Assembly: GCA_044346175.1 (NCBI GenBank)
Contig: JBIIZQ010000001.1
Coordinates: forward strand, 1 to 64,000
DNA: 64,000 nt
Direction of reading: 5' to 3'
Source of the DNA: JBJTUH01 sp044346175
GTDB taxonomy: Bacteria > Cyanobacteriota > Vampirovibrionia > Vampirovibrionales > JAJTHC01
Shown: one piece after another, positions 1 to 8,569 of the stretch
Layout of the letters: each line of letters begins with the position of its first letter
Numbering within the stretch: the first letter of the stretch is position 1
Translations under genes and position numbers: made by a program
Notes under the pieces: model-generated
What the model was told of the DNA's origin: nothing
Databases searched by the model: none
Seen by the model: the letters and a program-made list of their open reading frames with translations, nothing else

Positions 1-62
1 TGAATAAAGCCAGCTTTCGCACGGTTAGCGGAACCACATTTTGGACAGTGTGAACAGGTCAT
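1..62 (-). CDS. Partial N-terminus of an IS1-like transposase, zinc-ribbon part
   Basis: The gene runs off the left edge. From the ATG at 62 the frame reads a short cysteine-rich start with Cys at residues 3, 6 and 9 (C-x2-C-x2-C) followed by SANRAKAGFI. This matches the zinc-ribbon start of IS1-family InsA-like proteins, which carry two CxxC knuckles and a 'KxGF' linker. An AAGGATG-like ribosome site lies about 10 bases upstream. A plausible element terminus starts at about position 97 (minus strand GGTCATT), 15 bases beyond the stop of the neighbouring ATPase gene. Only about 20 residues are visible, so another zinc-ribbon protein cannot be excluded. Confidence 0.45.
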   Translation of the reverse strand, partial: MTCSHCPKCGSANRAKAGFI

Positions 63-111
63 GGTTGTATCATCCTTATAGACAAACAATAATGACCATT
101 ATAACAGCTAA

Positions 112-1440
112 TTAGTTAGATGTCTCTAATTTTTTATCCCCATAATCCAAGAATCGTCCATCAGGTAGTTCATTCCTGTGCTTCCGCCAATAGCAGAGGA
201 ACTTGTAGATTTTCTTCCTGTAATGTTCCTCGACATGTGAAGGCAGGGACGAAAGTAATAATTTGGCATATGACTTGTAAGTATGACCCCCTGGAAGCTG
301 AATAGTAAAATTATTTAAGGTTTTGTCGCCACTATACTTGCTCTCAAAGGTGACGTTTTCCACACATGCTGCTTTCGCCTTATCAAGCTGTGGCTCTAAC
401 GTGAAAAAGGCAAACCGACGACGCAAGGCATAATCTATCAGGGCAAGGCTACGGTCTGCCGTGTTCATCATCCCTATGATATATAGGTTTTTAGGCACGC
501 TAAAGGTTTTATCGGGTTCATACAGGAGGTTCAACGCATGGTCATCCTCTCGCTTATCGGCTTCAATGAGCATGAGTAGCTCCCCAAAGATTTTACTCAA
601 GTTGCCTCGGTTAATTTCATCAATGAGCAGCACATGAGGGATACTAGGGTTTTCTCGAGCTTTTTCACAGGTTTTGTAAAAGGTGCCTTTTACAAGCTCA
701 AAGCCTCCTGCTTCTTTAGGACGGAATCCCTGTACAAAGTCCTCATAGCTTGTGCTTTGGTGGAACTGTACAAAGGTGGTGTGCTTCTTAGGGTGAATAA
801 AGTTTTTGGGGCGTTCGTTGCCAAGTTCGTTTACTTCTTGTGTAATGAAAAGCTCGGCTAATTTTTTGGCGGTGAAGGTTTTCCCTACCCCCGGTGCCCC
901 TTGCAAAATGATATTCTTTTTACGTTTAAGCAAGGCAAGTATTTTGTCTTGTTCTTCAGTGCTAAGGAATAAATCTTCCACATGTTTTGTATTTCGAGGG
1001 GTTTCATCTTGCTTAGGCATGGATGTAGCTTTCTTTTTTGAATCTGGAGAAGCATTACAGAACTCACCTAAAGAACGCCCTTTAAATTCCCCTGCTTCTT
1101 CTTTGAAGGATGTCAGAGGAGAACTAATATTTAATCTCATGTACTCTAAAGCTGTACTTGAAGAACATTTATGATTTTCTGCGAGTTTCCAGTAATCTCC
1201 CTCAACTCCTTCTGTAGTTGTGATAGAAGTTAAAATGTCTTTTGCCCTTGCTTTAATCTCTTGATTCTTCTTTTCTACTTTATCAGGATGTAACCCAATA
1301 CTACCTGCTAATAAAGTACATTTATCTCCCTTCTTCCATGTTTTAGGAACTGCTATACGAGCATGAATAGCCGTTCCCTCTTCTGTATATTCAAACACGA
1401 CAGACTCAAAGGCTTCTGTGTTGGATTGTGGGGTTGTCAT
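112..1440 (-). CDS. McrB-like AAA+ ATPase with variable N-terminal module
   Basis: This is a 442-residue AAA+ protein related to McrB, the GTPase motor of type IV (modification-dependent) restriction. It has Walker A GAPGVGKT at residues 181-188, Walker B LLIDEIN at 271-277 and the McrB-type sensor MNTADRS at 325-331, followed by RRRFAFF. Residues 1-130 form a separate module, loosely like DUF4357; in McrB this end recognises DNA. After residue 350 the usual McrB tail with GFxIGHSYF is missing and an unrelated basic tail replaces it, so the gene may be truncated or divergent. No McrC nuclease is visible: the next sequence downstream is an IS-like end. The start ATG sits in a block duplicated upstream of the next ORF. 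Confidence 0.75.
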   Translation of the reverse strand: MTTPQSNTEAFESVVFEYTEEGTAIHARIAVPKTWKKGDKCTLLAGSIGLHPDKVEKKNQEIKARAKDILTSITTTEGVEGDYWKLAENHKCSSSTALEYMRLNISSPLTSFKEEAGEFKGRSLGEFCNASPDSKKKATSMPKQDETPRNTKHVEDLFLSTEEQDKILALLKRKKNIILQGAPGVGKTFTAKKLAELFITQEVNELGNERPKNFIHPKKHTTFVQFHQSTSYEDFVQGFRPKEAGGFELVKGTFYKTCEKARENPSIPHVLLIDEINRGNLSKIFGELLMLIEADKREDDHALNLLYEPDKTFSVPKNLYIIGMMNTADRSLALIDYALRRRFAFFTLEPQLDKAKAACVENVTFESKYSGDKTLNNFTIQLPGGHTYKSYAKLLLSSLPSHVEEHYRKKIYKFLCYWRKHRNELPDGRFLDYGDKKLETSN

Positions 1441-1532
1441 GAGGGGTTGTTACTCGGTTATGGGGTATGGAAGGATGATTAAAAGGGTGCTTATTTGTAT
1501 TTCCTTATTATATCAGCGTGATTTCATCACGC
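1386..1532 (-). repeat. Direct repeat copy A: leader plus first codons of the ATPase gene
   Basis: This 147-base block matches 1911-2057 with only four differences, all in the non-coding leader. The coding part (first 18 codons, MTTPQSNTEAFESVVFEY) is identical. It therefore joins a promoter/leader to a fixed N-terminal tag, followed by diverged sequence. Confidence 0.9.
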
Positions 1533-1533
1533 T
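1515..1533. promoter_or_regulatory. Palindrome in the ATPase gene leader
   Basis: AGCGTGAT, TTC, ATCACGCT form a perfect 8-bp inverted repeat about 75 bases upstream of the start codon. The copy in the second leader (2041-2057) keeps 7 bp. It could be an operator or an RNA hairpin; it also lies 20 bases past the stop of the upstream ORF, so a weak terminator is possible. Confidence 0.4.
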
Positions 1534-1551
1534 AAAGTAAGAATATGCTGT

Positions 1552-1965
1552 CTATTTCTTTTGTCTTAAAAGCTTTATGTTTCTTTGTTTTTCAAATTCA
1601 CCTAAAGATAGCTCTTTAGATTCTTTTGTTACGGTTATCCAATATCTTTTAGGGGAAATTCTAGTAAACCAAACCAACCCTATTGCTTGAGAGGAGTTTT
1701 TACAGGGTAAGTTGACATTGAGCTTCCAATAGTTCTTCTCTACGTTATCAGTGGTAGTAATTTTTTCAAGTAAGGTTTGTGCCTCATTCTTATATTGCCC
1801 AGCAAAATGCCTAGGGTGTTTTCCAACACTATTCTCTAATAAAGTACATGTATACACTCCTTCTGCTATATCAATTCTCATAAAAGCATGGACTTTAGCT
1901 TTTTTATCTTTATATTCAAACACGACAGACTCAAAGGCTTCTGTGTTGGATTGTGGGGTTGTCAT
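1552..1965 (-). CDS. Stand-alone copy of the ATPase N-terminal module
   Basis: This 137-residue protein begins with the same 18 residues as the neighbouring McrB-like ATPase, then diverges while keeping the same pattern: a CTLL..S.G segment near residues 40-49, an ITTT..VE.(N/D)YWKL segment near 69-82, and SLGEF near 120. It ends where the ATPase would continue into its P-loop domain. The similarity is clear by eye but low between the shared head and the SLGEF motif. It is probably a duplicated recognition module kept as a separate gene or as a donor cassette; a decaying remnant is the alternative. It is upstream of and collinear with the ATPase gene. Confidence 0.6.
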   Translation of the reverse strand: MTTPQSNTEAFESVVFEYKDKKAKVHAFMRIDIAEGVYTCTLLENSVGKHPRHFAGQYKNEAQTLLEKITTTDNVEKNYWKLNVNLPCKNSSQAIGLVWFTRISPKRYWITVTKESKELSLGEFEKQRNIKLLRQKK

Positions 1966-2057
1966 GAGGGGTTGTTACTCGGTTATAGGGTATGGAGGGA
2001 TGATTAAAAAGGTGCTTGTTTGTATTTCCTTATTATATCAGCGTGATTTCATCACGC
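1911..2057 (-). repeat. Direct repeat copy B: leader plus first codons of the stand-alone module
   Basis: Partner of 1386-1532, of equal length (147 bases, four substitutions, no gaps). It contains the ATG at 1965 and the palindrome at 2041-2057. The high identity next to strongly diverged coding sequence suggests recent copying or gene conversion of the head only. Confidence 0.9.
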
Positions 2058-2088
2058 CAAATAAGACCCAGCTTGTACCCTTTTGTTA

Positions 2089-2195
2089 CCCCTCTCTCCA
2101 GCTCTCTCCCCAAGGGGAGAGAGGGTCGTTTTACAAGCTCATCCTTCAAACATATACTTCAAACACATACCTCCCTCGCCCTTGCAGGGAGAGGG
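2089..2195. repeat. Intergenic repeat unit 1 of 2
   Basis: The unit begins with CCCCTCTCTCC and soon reads GGGGAGAGAGGG, giving a strong hairpin; it then continues with TCGTTTTACAAGCTCAT and closes with TGCAGGGAGAGGG. It matches 2257-2363 over its whole length with few differences. Confidence 0.85.
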
Positions 2196-2218
2196 TAGAA
2201 GCCAACACCCCGAACCAC

Positions 2219-2239
2219 GGGACGGTTACAAACCGCCCC
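2219..2239. repeat. Dispersed palindrome, GGGACGGTT type
   Basis: GGGACGGTT, ACA, AACCGCCCC: an inverted repeat with one mismatch, followed by CTAC. Related elements lie at 10036-10056, 41755-41775, 41799-41819 and 46615-46635. Confidence 0.75.
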
Positions 2240-2256
2240 CTACAAAACGAAATAAT

Positions 2257-2363
2257 CCCCTCTCTCCAGCTTTTTACCCAAGGGGAGAGAGGGTCGTTTT
2301 ACAAGCTCATTCTTCAAACACATCCTTCAAACACATACTTCCCTCGACCTTGCAGGGAGAGGG
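2257..2363. repeat. Intergenic repeat unit 2 of 2
   Basis: Second copy of the unit at 2089-2195, same orientation and length, 61 bases further on. The GGGACGGTT palindrome lies between the two copies. Confidence 0.85.
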
Positions 2364-2637
2364 GTTAGGTATGGTGGCGGTTACTATGGCTGTACTTTTA
2401 CACGCCACTTTAAACACGCTCTCAAAACCAGAGGGCTTACTTGCAAGGACATGAACAGTAACTCGTAAGCAGGCTTTTCAGGGTAGGGGTGTTTGAGCGT
2501 GCTTGCATCAAAAGTAGGAGATAAAAAGATGGTTGAAGGATAACGAATCGTGCTATGCTAGGCTTGAGTGGTTTTTGCCATTCACTGTGTGTATAACCAA
2601 CTGATAGCACCACCTACAGCTTGACTGACCAAGCTGT

Positions 2638-4863
2638 GTGAAAATGGAATATGATGCGATGAAACCTAAAGCTAAAGCGATGCAACCCTCTTTTGCAACG
2701 GAAGTAGCAGACCCCCTTCTTGATAGGCCTGTGGCGACAGAAACCACGCAAACCACGCATCAGGCACTGGCTGAAGTGGCGCATCGATTGACCCAGTATG
2801 GTTTAGCTCATCCATCTGAGGCGTTTGTAAGTTCTTCCTGTTCCTCTTTATCTTCTTCCGTACTAACCCCCATGACAACGACTTCTTCCAATACTTCTTT
2901 TTCTTCGATGCCTGCGATGCCTACAAACTTATCCACAGACTACGTACGTGACGTACAGGGTAGCTTTTTTGATGACCTAGATTTTTATTTGTTTTCAGAG
3001 GGAAGTCATTACCAGCTTTACGAAAAATTAGGCGCTCATGTCATTCGGTTTAATGGCGTACTAGGGACACATTTTGCAGTTTGGGCACCCAATGCGACGG
3101 CTGTCTATGTGATGGGTGACTTTAATGTTTGGGATGCGACCCAGTATCCACTTACGCCTTTAAGAGATTCTGGCATATGGACCTGTTTTATCCCAGAGGT
3201 ACTTGCAGGGCAATGCTACAAGTATGTGGTGGAAAATAGCAACGCAGGGTTTCGTGAGGAAAAAGCTGACCCTTATGGTTTTTATGCGGAAACTCGACCG
3301 TGTACGGCTTCTATTGTATGGGACCATCATCAACACCATTACGCTTGGCAGGACAGTGCTTGGATGCAATCGCGCCACGAGAAGCATCATGTAGGGTCGC
3401 CGATTTCAGTTTACGAGGTGCATTTAGGTTCATGGATGCGTACAGGGCAAGACGAATGGCTTACCTATCGTGAGTTGGCAGAGAAACTCGGTGAATATGT
3501 CTCGAACTTAGGCTATACCCATATTGAGTTGCTACCCATCACGGAACATCCCTTGGATGTTTCATGGGGATATCAAGTGACAGGGTTCTTTGCCCCTACA
3601 AGTCGATTTGGTTCTCCTGAAGACTTTATGTTTTTTGTAGACAGTATGCACCAGCGTGGCATTGGGGTGATTCTTGATTGGGTACCCTCCCATTTCCCGA
3701 AGGATGCCCATGGCTTGGCATACTTCGACGGTACCCACTTGTATGAGCATGCCGATAGTCGGATTGGTGAACATAAAGAGTGGGGTACTTTGGTTTTTAA
3801 CTACGGACGGTATGAGGTGTCCAACTTCCTCATTGCAAATGCCCATTTTTGGTTGGATAAATTTCACCTGGATGGCTTGCGGGTTGATGCGGTTGCTTCC
3901 ATGTTGTACCTAGATTACAACCGTAAAGAAGGCGAGTGGTTACCTAACTGCTTTGGTGGTCGTGAAAATCTTGAAGCGGTTCAGTTCTTGAAGCGTATGA
4001 ATGAAAGCATTTATGCCCGCTTTCCTGATGTTATGACTATTGCCGAGGAGTCAACGGCATGGTCTCAAGTGTCTCGTCCTACTTATTTAGGAGGACTCGG
4101 TTTTGGCTTTAAGTGGGATATGGGTTGGATGCACGATACCTTGCAATACTTCCAGCGAGATGCTATCCATAGAAAATACCACATGAATGACCTGACCTTT
4201 AGAGGCTTGTACGCTTGGAGCGAAAACTTTACGATGCCTCTTTCTCATGATGAAGTCGTGCATGGTAAAAAAGCCATGCTTGCCAAAATGACAGGGGACT
4301 TCTGGCAGCAGTTTGCAAACCTACGCTTATTGTATGGGTATATGTGGTCGCAGCCTGGTAAAAAACTGCTCTTTATGGGTAGTGAGTTTGGACAATGGCA
4401 TGAGTGGAACTGCTTGCATAGTCTCGATTGGCATTTGACGCAATATAAGGAACATCAAGGTATTCAAGCTTGGATTCGTGACTTAAACCATTTGTACCGA
4501 AGCGTGCCAGCACTTCACGAGCGGGATACAACGCCTGATGGCTTCCATATGGTAGAGTGCAATGATGCTGAAAATACCGTGATGGCTTACTTACGTCGGG
4601 GTCATCAAGACGCACCTGAACACCAAGTCCTATTTATTGGCAACTTTACTCCTGTGCCTCGTGAAGGCTACCGTATTGGGGTACCGCAAGGGGGCTTGTG
4701 GCAAGAGGCACTGAATAGCGATGCCGATTGCTATGGTGGTTCAGGCATGGGGAATGCAGGGTGTGTGATGGCAGAACCTATTCCAAGTCATGGTTTTGAA
4801 CACAGTATTTGCTTGAAATTACCGCCACTAGCCGCACTCTTCTTTAAACCCATGGGTTCCTAA
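2638..4863 (+). CDS. glgB: 1,4-alpha-glucan branching enzyme
   Basis: GlgB makes alpha-1,6 branches in glycogen. The 741 residues start with about 90 residues rich in Ser and Thr, then a CBM48-type beta-sandwich (WAPNATAVYVMGDFNVW) and a GH13 barrel (VYEVHLGSW, LLPITEHP, GYQVTGFFAPTSRFG). The nucleophile is Asp417 in DGLRVDAV and the acid/base is Glu470 in IAEES, 53 residues apart as in E. coli GlgB; SHDEVVHGK follows. The first start is a GTG at 2638; ATGs at 2644 and 2659 are equally possible because no clear ribosome site is visible. The next gene begins directly after the stop codon. No other glycogen gene is in the window. Confidence 0.97.
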   Translation: MKMEYDAMKPKAKAMQPSFATEVADPLLDRPVATETTQTTHQALAEVAHRLTQYGLAHPSEAFVSSSCSSLSSSVLTPMTTTSSNTSFSSMPAMPTNLSTDYVRDVQGSFFDDLDFYLFSEGSHYQLYEKLGAHVIRFNGVLGTHFAVWAPNATAVYVMGDFNVWDATQYPLTPLRDSGIWTCFIPEVLAGQCYKYVVENSNAGFREEKADPYGFYAETRPCTASIVWDHHQHHYAWQDSAWMQSRHEKHHVGSPISVYEVHLGSWMRTGQDEWLTYRELAEKLGEYVSNLGYTHIELLPITEHPLDVSWGYQVTGFFAPTSRFGSPEDFMFFVDSMHQRGIGVILDWVPSHFPKDAHGLAYFDGTHLYEHADSRIGEHKEWGTLVFNYGRYEVSNFLIANAHFWLDKFHLDGLRVDAVASMLYLDYNRKEGEWLPNCFGGRENLEAVQFLKRMNESIYARFPDVMTIAEESTAWSQVSRPTYLGGLGFGFKWDMGWMHDTLQYFQRDAIHRKYHMNDLTFRGLYAWSENFTMPLSHDEVVHGKKAMLAKMTGDFWQQFANLRLLYGYMWSQPGKKLLFMGSEFGQWHEWNCLHSLDWHLTQYKEHQGIQAWIRDLNHLYRSVPALHERDTTPDGFHMVECNDAENTVMAYLRRGHQDAPEHQVLFIGNFTPVPREGYRIGVPQGGLWQEALNSDADCYGGSGMGNAGCVMAEPIPSHGFEHSICLKLPPLAALFFKPMGS

Positions 4864-6348
4864 ATGGTTGCAAGGAGTGCTTCGTTAGCTTCTGCCCTTC
4901 TTGCTACAGAGGGGCAGGGTTTGCATCGCTTTTTTGTACCTGCTCATGCGGGTCGTCCTTTTCATCCCGTGTATGAACGTTTTGGTGAAGCACTTGCTTG
5001 GGACTTAACAGAACTCCCTTTATTAGACACGCTTTCAGAACCCCAAGAGGTACTTGCAAACTTACAGAAGGAGATTGCTGAGTGGAGTCATGCGGGTGCC
5101 AGTTTCTGTTTGGTGAATGGGGCTTCGGTTGGTTTGCATGCTGCTTTAATGAGCGTGTGTTCGCCTTCGGATGTTGTCTTGGCTCCTCGTAATATTCATC
5201 GTGCGACCTATGCGGGCTTTATACACGCAGGGGTACGACCTCACTGGTTTTACCCGACCTACCAAGAAGCTTGGGGCTTATGGGGGGCTGTGACGTGTAC
5301 ACAACTGACACAGGCCTGGGAGCGTTTATCTTTGTTCGAGCAAGCACAGGTTAGTGCATTGGTATTGACTTCGCCTACCTATGAAGGGATGCTGAGTCCT
5401 TTACCCGAGCTGGTACAGTGGTGCCATGCAAGAGGGATAGTGTGTGTGGTGGATGAGTCTCATGGGAGCCATTTTTCAATCCCCTCTAACCCTTCCTCTC
5501 AACATTGTGTTTCTGCTTTACAGGCGGGTGCTGATGTGGTGGTACAGTCTTGGCATAAAACCTTGGGGAGTTTAACACAGTCGGCCGTATTGCACTTAGG
5601 GAAGGACTTTGCTACTCCTGAACGTATACTACGAGTACAACAGGTGTTAAATACCCTCCAGACGACGAGTCCGAGTTACCTCCTGTTAGCCTCACTAGAA
5701 GCGACCCTGCATTATTGGCAAAGTTCGGAGGGGCAAGCCTGCTGGGAGAAGCATCAAGCCCGTGTTGAGAGGCTATATCGACATTTGGAAACACACCTTA
5801 CACAAGGAGAACGTCAGCCTTACCCCTTTGATAGTACGCATCACGACCCTCTCAAACTGTGGATACGTCATGGCCTCTACCCAAACACAGTCCCTGAAGA
5901 CCTTGAGGAGACCGATGCTCTTGCCTTTGAGCAATGTACGCCTTATGGGGTTTTGTATATGCTGCACCCGCATCTGCCTGATGAAGCTTTTCAGACCTTG
6001 CAAGAGGCTTGGTTACGCATGGCTCAGCAACCGATACCACCTCAGCCACTTACCTCTCCCCCTTTTTTGAAAGCCCTTTCGCCCTTGCCCCTCCCTGATA
6101 TGTGTTTGTCTCCTAGAGAAGCATTTTTTCATCAAGCCCCTAAAACGTATGTCGTACACCCGAAGGCTTGTGTAGGCTGTATGGCTGCTGAGGTTGTGGT
6201 TCATTGTCCACCAGGGGTGCCGATTGTTTATACGGGTGAGGTGATTCAAGAGCCACACTTGCCATGGCTTTTTCCGACCCATTACGGCTTACCATCTGAC
6301 CGAACCTCAGAGGGGGTATGGGTTTTTGAAACGAACGTTGTTTCCTAA
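4864..6348 (+). CDS. PLP-dependent Orn/Lys/Arg decarboxylase family protein
   Basis: This is a 494-residue fold-type I PLP enzyme of the biosynthetic Orn/Lys/Arg decarboxylase family (short form without the N-terminal wing). It shows the phosphate-site segment LVNGASVGLHAA near residue 83, RNIHRATYAG, Asp197 in VVDESHGSHF, and the Schiff-base Lys232 in SWHKTLGS. The C-terminal domain carries HPKACVGCMAAE and PPGVPIVYTGE, typical of this family. The substrate (arginine, lysine or ornithine) cannot be told from the sequence; the role would be polyamine synthesis. The ATG follows the glgB stop with no gap, so translation is probably coupled. It converges with the radical SAM gene, three bases apart. 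Confidence 0.9.
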   Translation: MVARSASLASALLATEGQGLHRFFVPAHAGRPFHPVYERFGEALAWDLTELPLLDTLSEPQEVLANLQKEIAEWSHAGASFCLVNGASVGLHAALMSVCSPSDVVLAPRNIHRATYAGFIHAGVRPHWFYPTYQEAWGLWGAVTCTQLTQAWERLSLFEQAQVSALVLTSPTYEGMLSPLPELVQWCHARGIVCVVDESHGSHFSIPSNPSSQHCVSALQAGADVVVQSWHKTLGSLTQSAVLHLGKDFATPERILRVQQVLNTLQTTSPSYLLLASLEATLHYWQSSEGQACWEKHQARVERLYRHLETHLTQGERQPYPFDSTHHDPLKLWIRHGLYPNTVPEDLEETDALAFEQCTPYGVLYMLHPHLPDEAFQTLQEAWLRMAQQPIPPQPLTSPPFLKALSPLPLPDMCLSPREAFFHQAPKTYVVHPKACVGCMAAEVVVHCPPGVPIVYTGEVIQEPHLPWLFPTHYGLPSDRTSEGVWVFETNVVS

Positions 6349-6351
6349 GTG

Positions 6352-7224
6352 CTACTTGCTATTATAGATGGAGTGGAGCTTGGGTTGGAAAGTTGGCTCA
6401 AAGCTGGCTTGAAGGGCTTGCTCAATGGTTTCAGCAGTTAATTCGTCTACAGTACGCAGTTGCCGAGTTTCCGTGTAGGCAATTTCAGTATGATTCCCAC
6501 GATTATCCACAACCCATGTAAGAGGATAGGGACGTTTAGGCGTGTTGAGTTGGATTTCATCGGGTCGTAAGCGTTTAGCAAGTGAAACAATGCCCTCATA
6601 GTCCTCCAAATTGGTTGGCATAAACATGCACTGTAAGGCAAGTGTGCCGTGATATTCTGCACGAAAGGCTTCAATCCCTGAGAGAATACGCTCTAGGGTA
6701 ATGCCTTCTACGGGGCGATTCATACGTTGTAGGACGGTATCACTTGCCGCATCAAGCTTACAGGCTACGATATCGGCTTGTTGAAGTTCACGACGTACTT
6801 CGGGTAAATGGAGCATGGTGGCATTGGTAAGTACCATGATTTTCTTGCCTTGCGTGTACTCCTTCACCATGTGGATAACCTCCCCTAAGTTAAGGGCAAG
6901 GGTTGGTTCGCCGTTACCGCTTAGGGTGATGATGTCAGCTTTTTCCCAGTCGCTTAAACGTAAATCGTGAGCCACTTTGTTGGTGGGGACGTAAATTTTG
7001 CGATGCTGTGTTTTTGTTTGAATATCGCCCAATTGGCAGTATACACAATTAAAGGAGCAAATGGAGCTTGAGAGTAATAGGTCAACCCCTAACGACCATC
7101 CCACACGCCAAGAGTGGACTGGTCCATAAATACTTGAAGCTTCTGAGTGTGACATGACTTCTTCATACAGTGCTGGAAAGCTCGTATCAGAAGAGGTAGA
7201 GAGAGAGGGCGTAGTATCGGACAT
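6352..7224 (-). CDS. Radical SAM protein, COG0731-like
   Basis: A 290-residue radical SAM enzyme. The cluster-binding cysteines are Cys56, Cys60 and Cys63 in SICSFNCVYC (Cx3Cx2C). The SAM-binding glycine motif SGNGEPTL follows, as in the COG0731 group that includes the wyosine-related TYW1 core. The N-terminus SIYGPVHSWRVGWSLGVDLL is typical of the stand-alone bacterial members, which have no settled function. There is no flavodoxin domain. The start codon was chosen because it is the first in frame. It stands alone, convergent with the PLP decarboxylase. Confidence 0.88.
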   Translation of the reverse strand: MSDTTPSLSTSSDTSFPALYEEVMSHSEASSIYGPVHSWRVGWSLGVDLLLSSSICSFNCVYCQLGDIQTKTQHRKIYVPTNKVAHDLRLSDWEKADIITLSGNGEPTLALNLGEVIHMVKEYTQGKKIMVLTNATMLHLPEVRRELQQADIVACKLDAASDTVLQRMNRPVEGITLERILSGIEAFRAEYHGTLALQCMFMPTNLEDYEGIVSLAKRLRPDEIQLNTPKRPYPLTWVVDNRGNHTEIAYTETRQLRTVDELTAETIEQALQASFEPTFQPKLHSIYNSK

Positions 7225-7361
7225 CGTGGTGTGAGGTATCGAGAGCTTAGGGTATCAGAAACAATGCCCCGTGTTGCAAGGGGACGGTACTTCAAAAAGG
7301 ATTGATTCAAGATAAAAGATGTTATTTTAAAGTATCTATTTACAAAACAGTATACCATACA

Positions 7362-7396
7362 AAATCCCCTTGATAGCCTGTCTATCAAGGGGATTT
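7362..7396 (-). terminator. Perfect 15-bp hairpin, probable terminator
   Basis: AAATCCCCTTGATAG (7362-7376) and CTATCAAGGGGATTT (7382-7396) pair fully around a 5-base loop. On the minus strand the stem is followed by TTTTG, so it fits the end of a transcript coming from 8.4-7.4 kb. It sits about 140 bases upstream of the radical SAM start. Confidence 0.75.
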
Positions 7397-7545
7397 GCCT
7401 CTAAAGCGTAAAGTGAAATACAAAACTTCACACGTAAACTCAATACACGTCGCACTCACTCGGCTAGGAGGACGTACTTTGAGTTAAAAAGGGACAACAA
7501 CAGTGTCACACGTCAAGTCAACCGACGTACCGACGTTTACCATGG

Positions 7546-7791
7546 TTACGGAGGTATGAGGTGTCCTCCTGAACACCCACCGCCTTGACACGAACCACAC
7601 CCACCACCAGTGCCTGAACCATCTCCTGATAGAGCTTGGGTACGGCATGGCATCATCTCAACAGGGGCGGAAAACGTGCTAGGCATACGCCTCAGCCTTT
7701 GTTTGTCCATCAAACCACTCGGTACATGAGACACTAACACCCCACTTCTCATTGGCATGTGTTCCCGTGCGACGGATAACATCATCATCAT
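7546..7791 (-). CDS. Candidate small Gly/Cys-rich peptide
   Basis: An 81-residue ORF starting with four ATG codons, 11 bases after a full AAAGGAG ribosome site (7803-7809). The N-terminal half is unremarkable and basic. The tail, residues 56-77, is almost only Gly, Ser and Cys with cysteines at 65, 68 and 73 (GGGCGSCQGGGCSGGH), recalling the core of microcin B17-type azole peptides. No YcaO cyclodehydratase or exporter is near. An overlapping frame (7679-7936) also looks protein-like over its last 40 codons, so the true reading frame is uncertain, as is whether the gene is real. Confidence 0.35.
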   Translation of the reverse strand: MMMMLSVAREHMPMRSGVLVSHVPSGLMDKQRLRRMPSTFSAPVEMMPCRTQALSGDGSGTGGGCGSCQGGGCSGGHLIPP

Positions 7792-8569
7792 GGGATTTAC
7801 GGCTCCTTTCTGCAAACAACATAGTATGTTTCAGTAAAGTATACAGGATGAGTGATGGAAACCACTGAATACAGAACAAAGACCCACGAGTTCCGATACG
7901 CAGCAGTATACAACCTCCCATCCATTTTGGGAGCATGACGTTCAGTCTACCAAGTTATATGTATTTCATGAGCAACACGACACAATACACGCACAATGCT
8001 CATGATTGACACTATCCCAGTGTGATTTAATGCAACATTTGCATTTATGGCATAACCAACCTAACGACACCCGCAACTGCTGAGTTCGTGGGTTATGACG
8101 CACCCATAAAGCCCGTTTGTATTAAACCCTAAACTGGCAGAGAACTACCCTAGTCGCTTCTATGGCACTTCTCCGACTGGCTTGACCACACGCTACAATC
8201 AAAGCATTGTAGAGCTGGCTGTATTGTATTTCACCCAAGATACAGCCTCCTTGGTATCACTGAAAACACTTTTGACTGTTTCACGAGACGCACTGCGAAA
8301 CGTCGGCATCAGTGTTAAGTGTGACGGTAGAAGTATCCGCTACATTCAGGTGTCTTTTACGCTAAGACGAATGGCACTCAAAAGGTTGAGTCGTCCTTAG
8401 TTAGAAAATGAAAAGACTTTTGAACTGAAGACCTGAAACGCTTTAGTTACTTGCTATGTGTATACATTATCATATTTTTACAACCTTTGCAATACCTTGT
8501 AAAGTAAGTTTATTTTGTAAACTAAAGTAATGAGGATAACTTCTGCCAGTATGTGTATTATGAATCCTA

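Larger units (their letters stand above)
2058..2637. other. Intergenic repeat region, no supported gene
   Basis: This stretch between the ATPase locus and glgB contains a pair of about 107-base repeats, a short GGGACGGTT palindrome at 2219-2239, and no ORF with coding character. The ORFs that cross it simply read through the repeats. Leaders for glgB probably lie in 2400-2637. Confidence 0.7.

Noticed and set aside
2016..2454. Three overlapping plus-strand ORFs
   Set aside because: They only read through the twin intergenic repeats; the translations are repetitive, with no ribosome site or coding character.
8182..8400. 72-codon plus-strand ORF
   Set aside because: No ribosome site, no recognisable protein, and it opposes the better-supported minus-strand unit.
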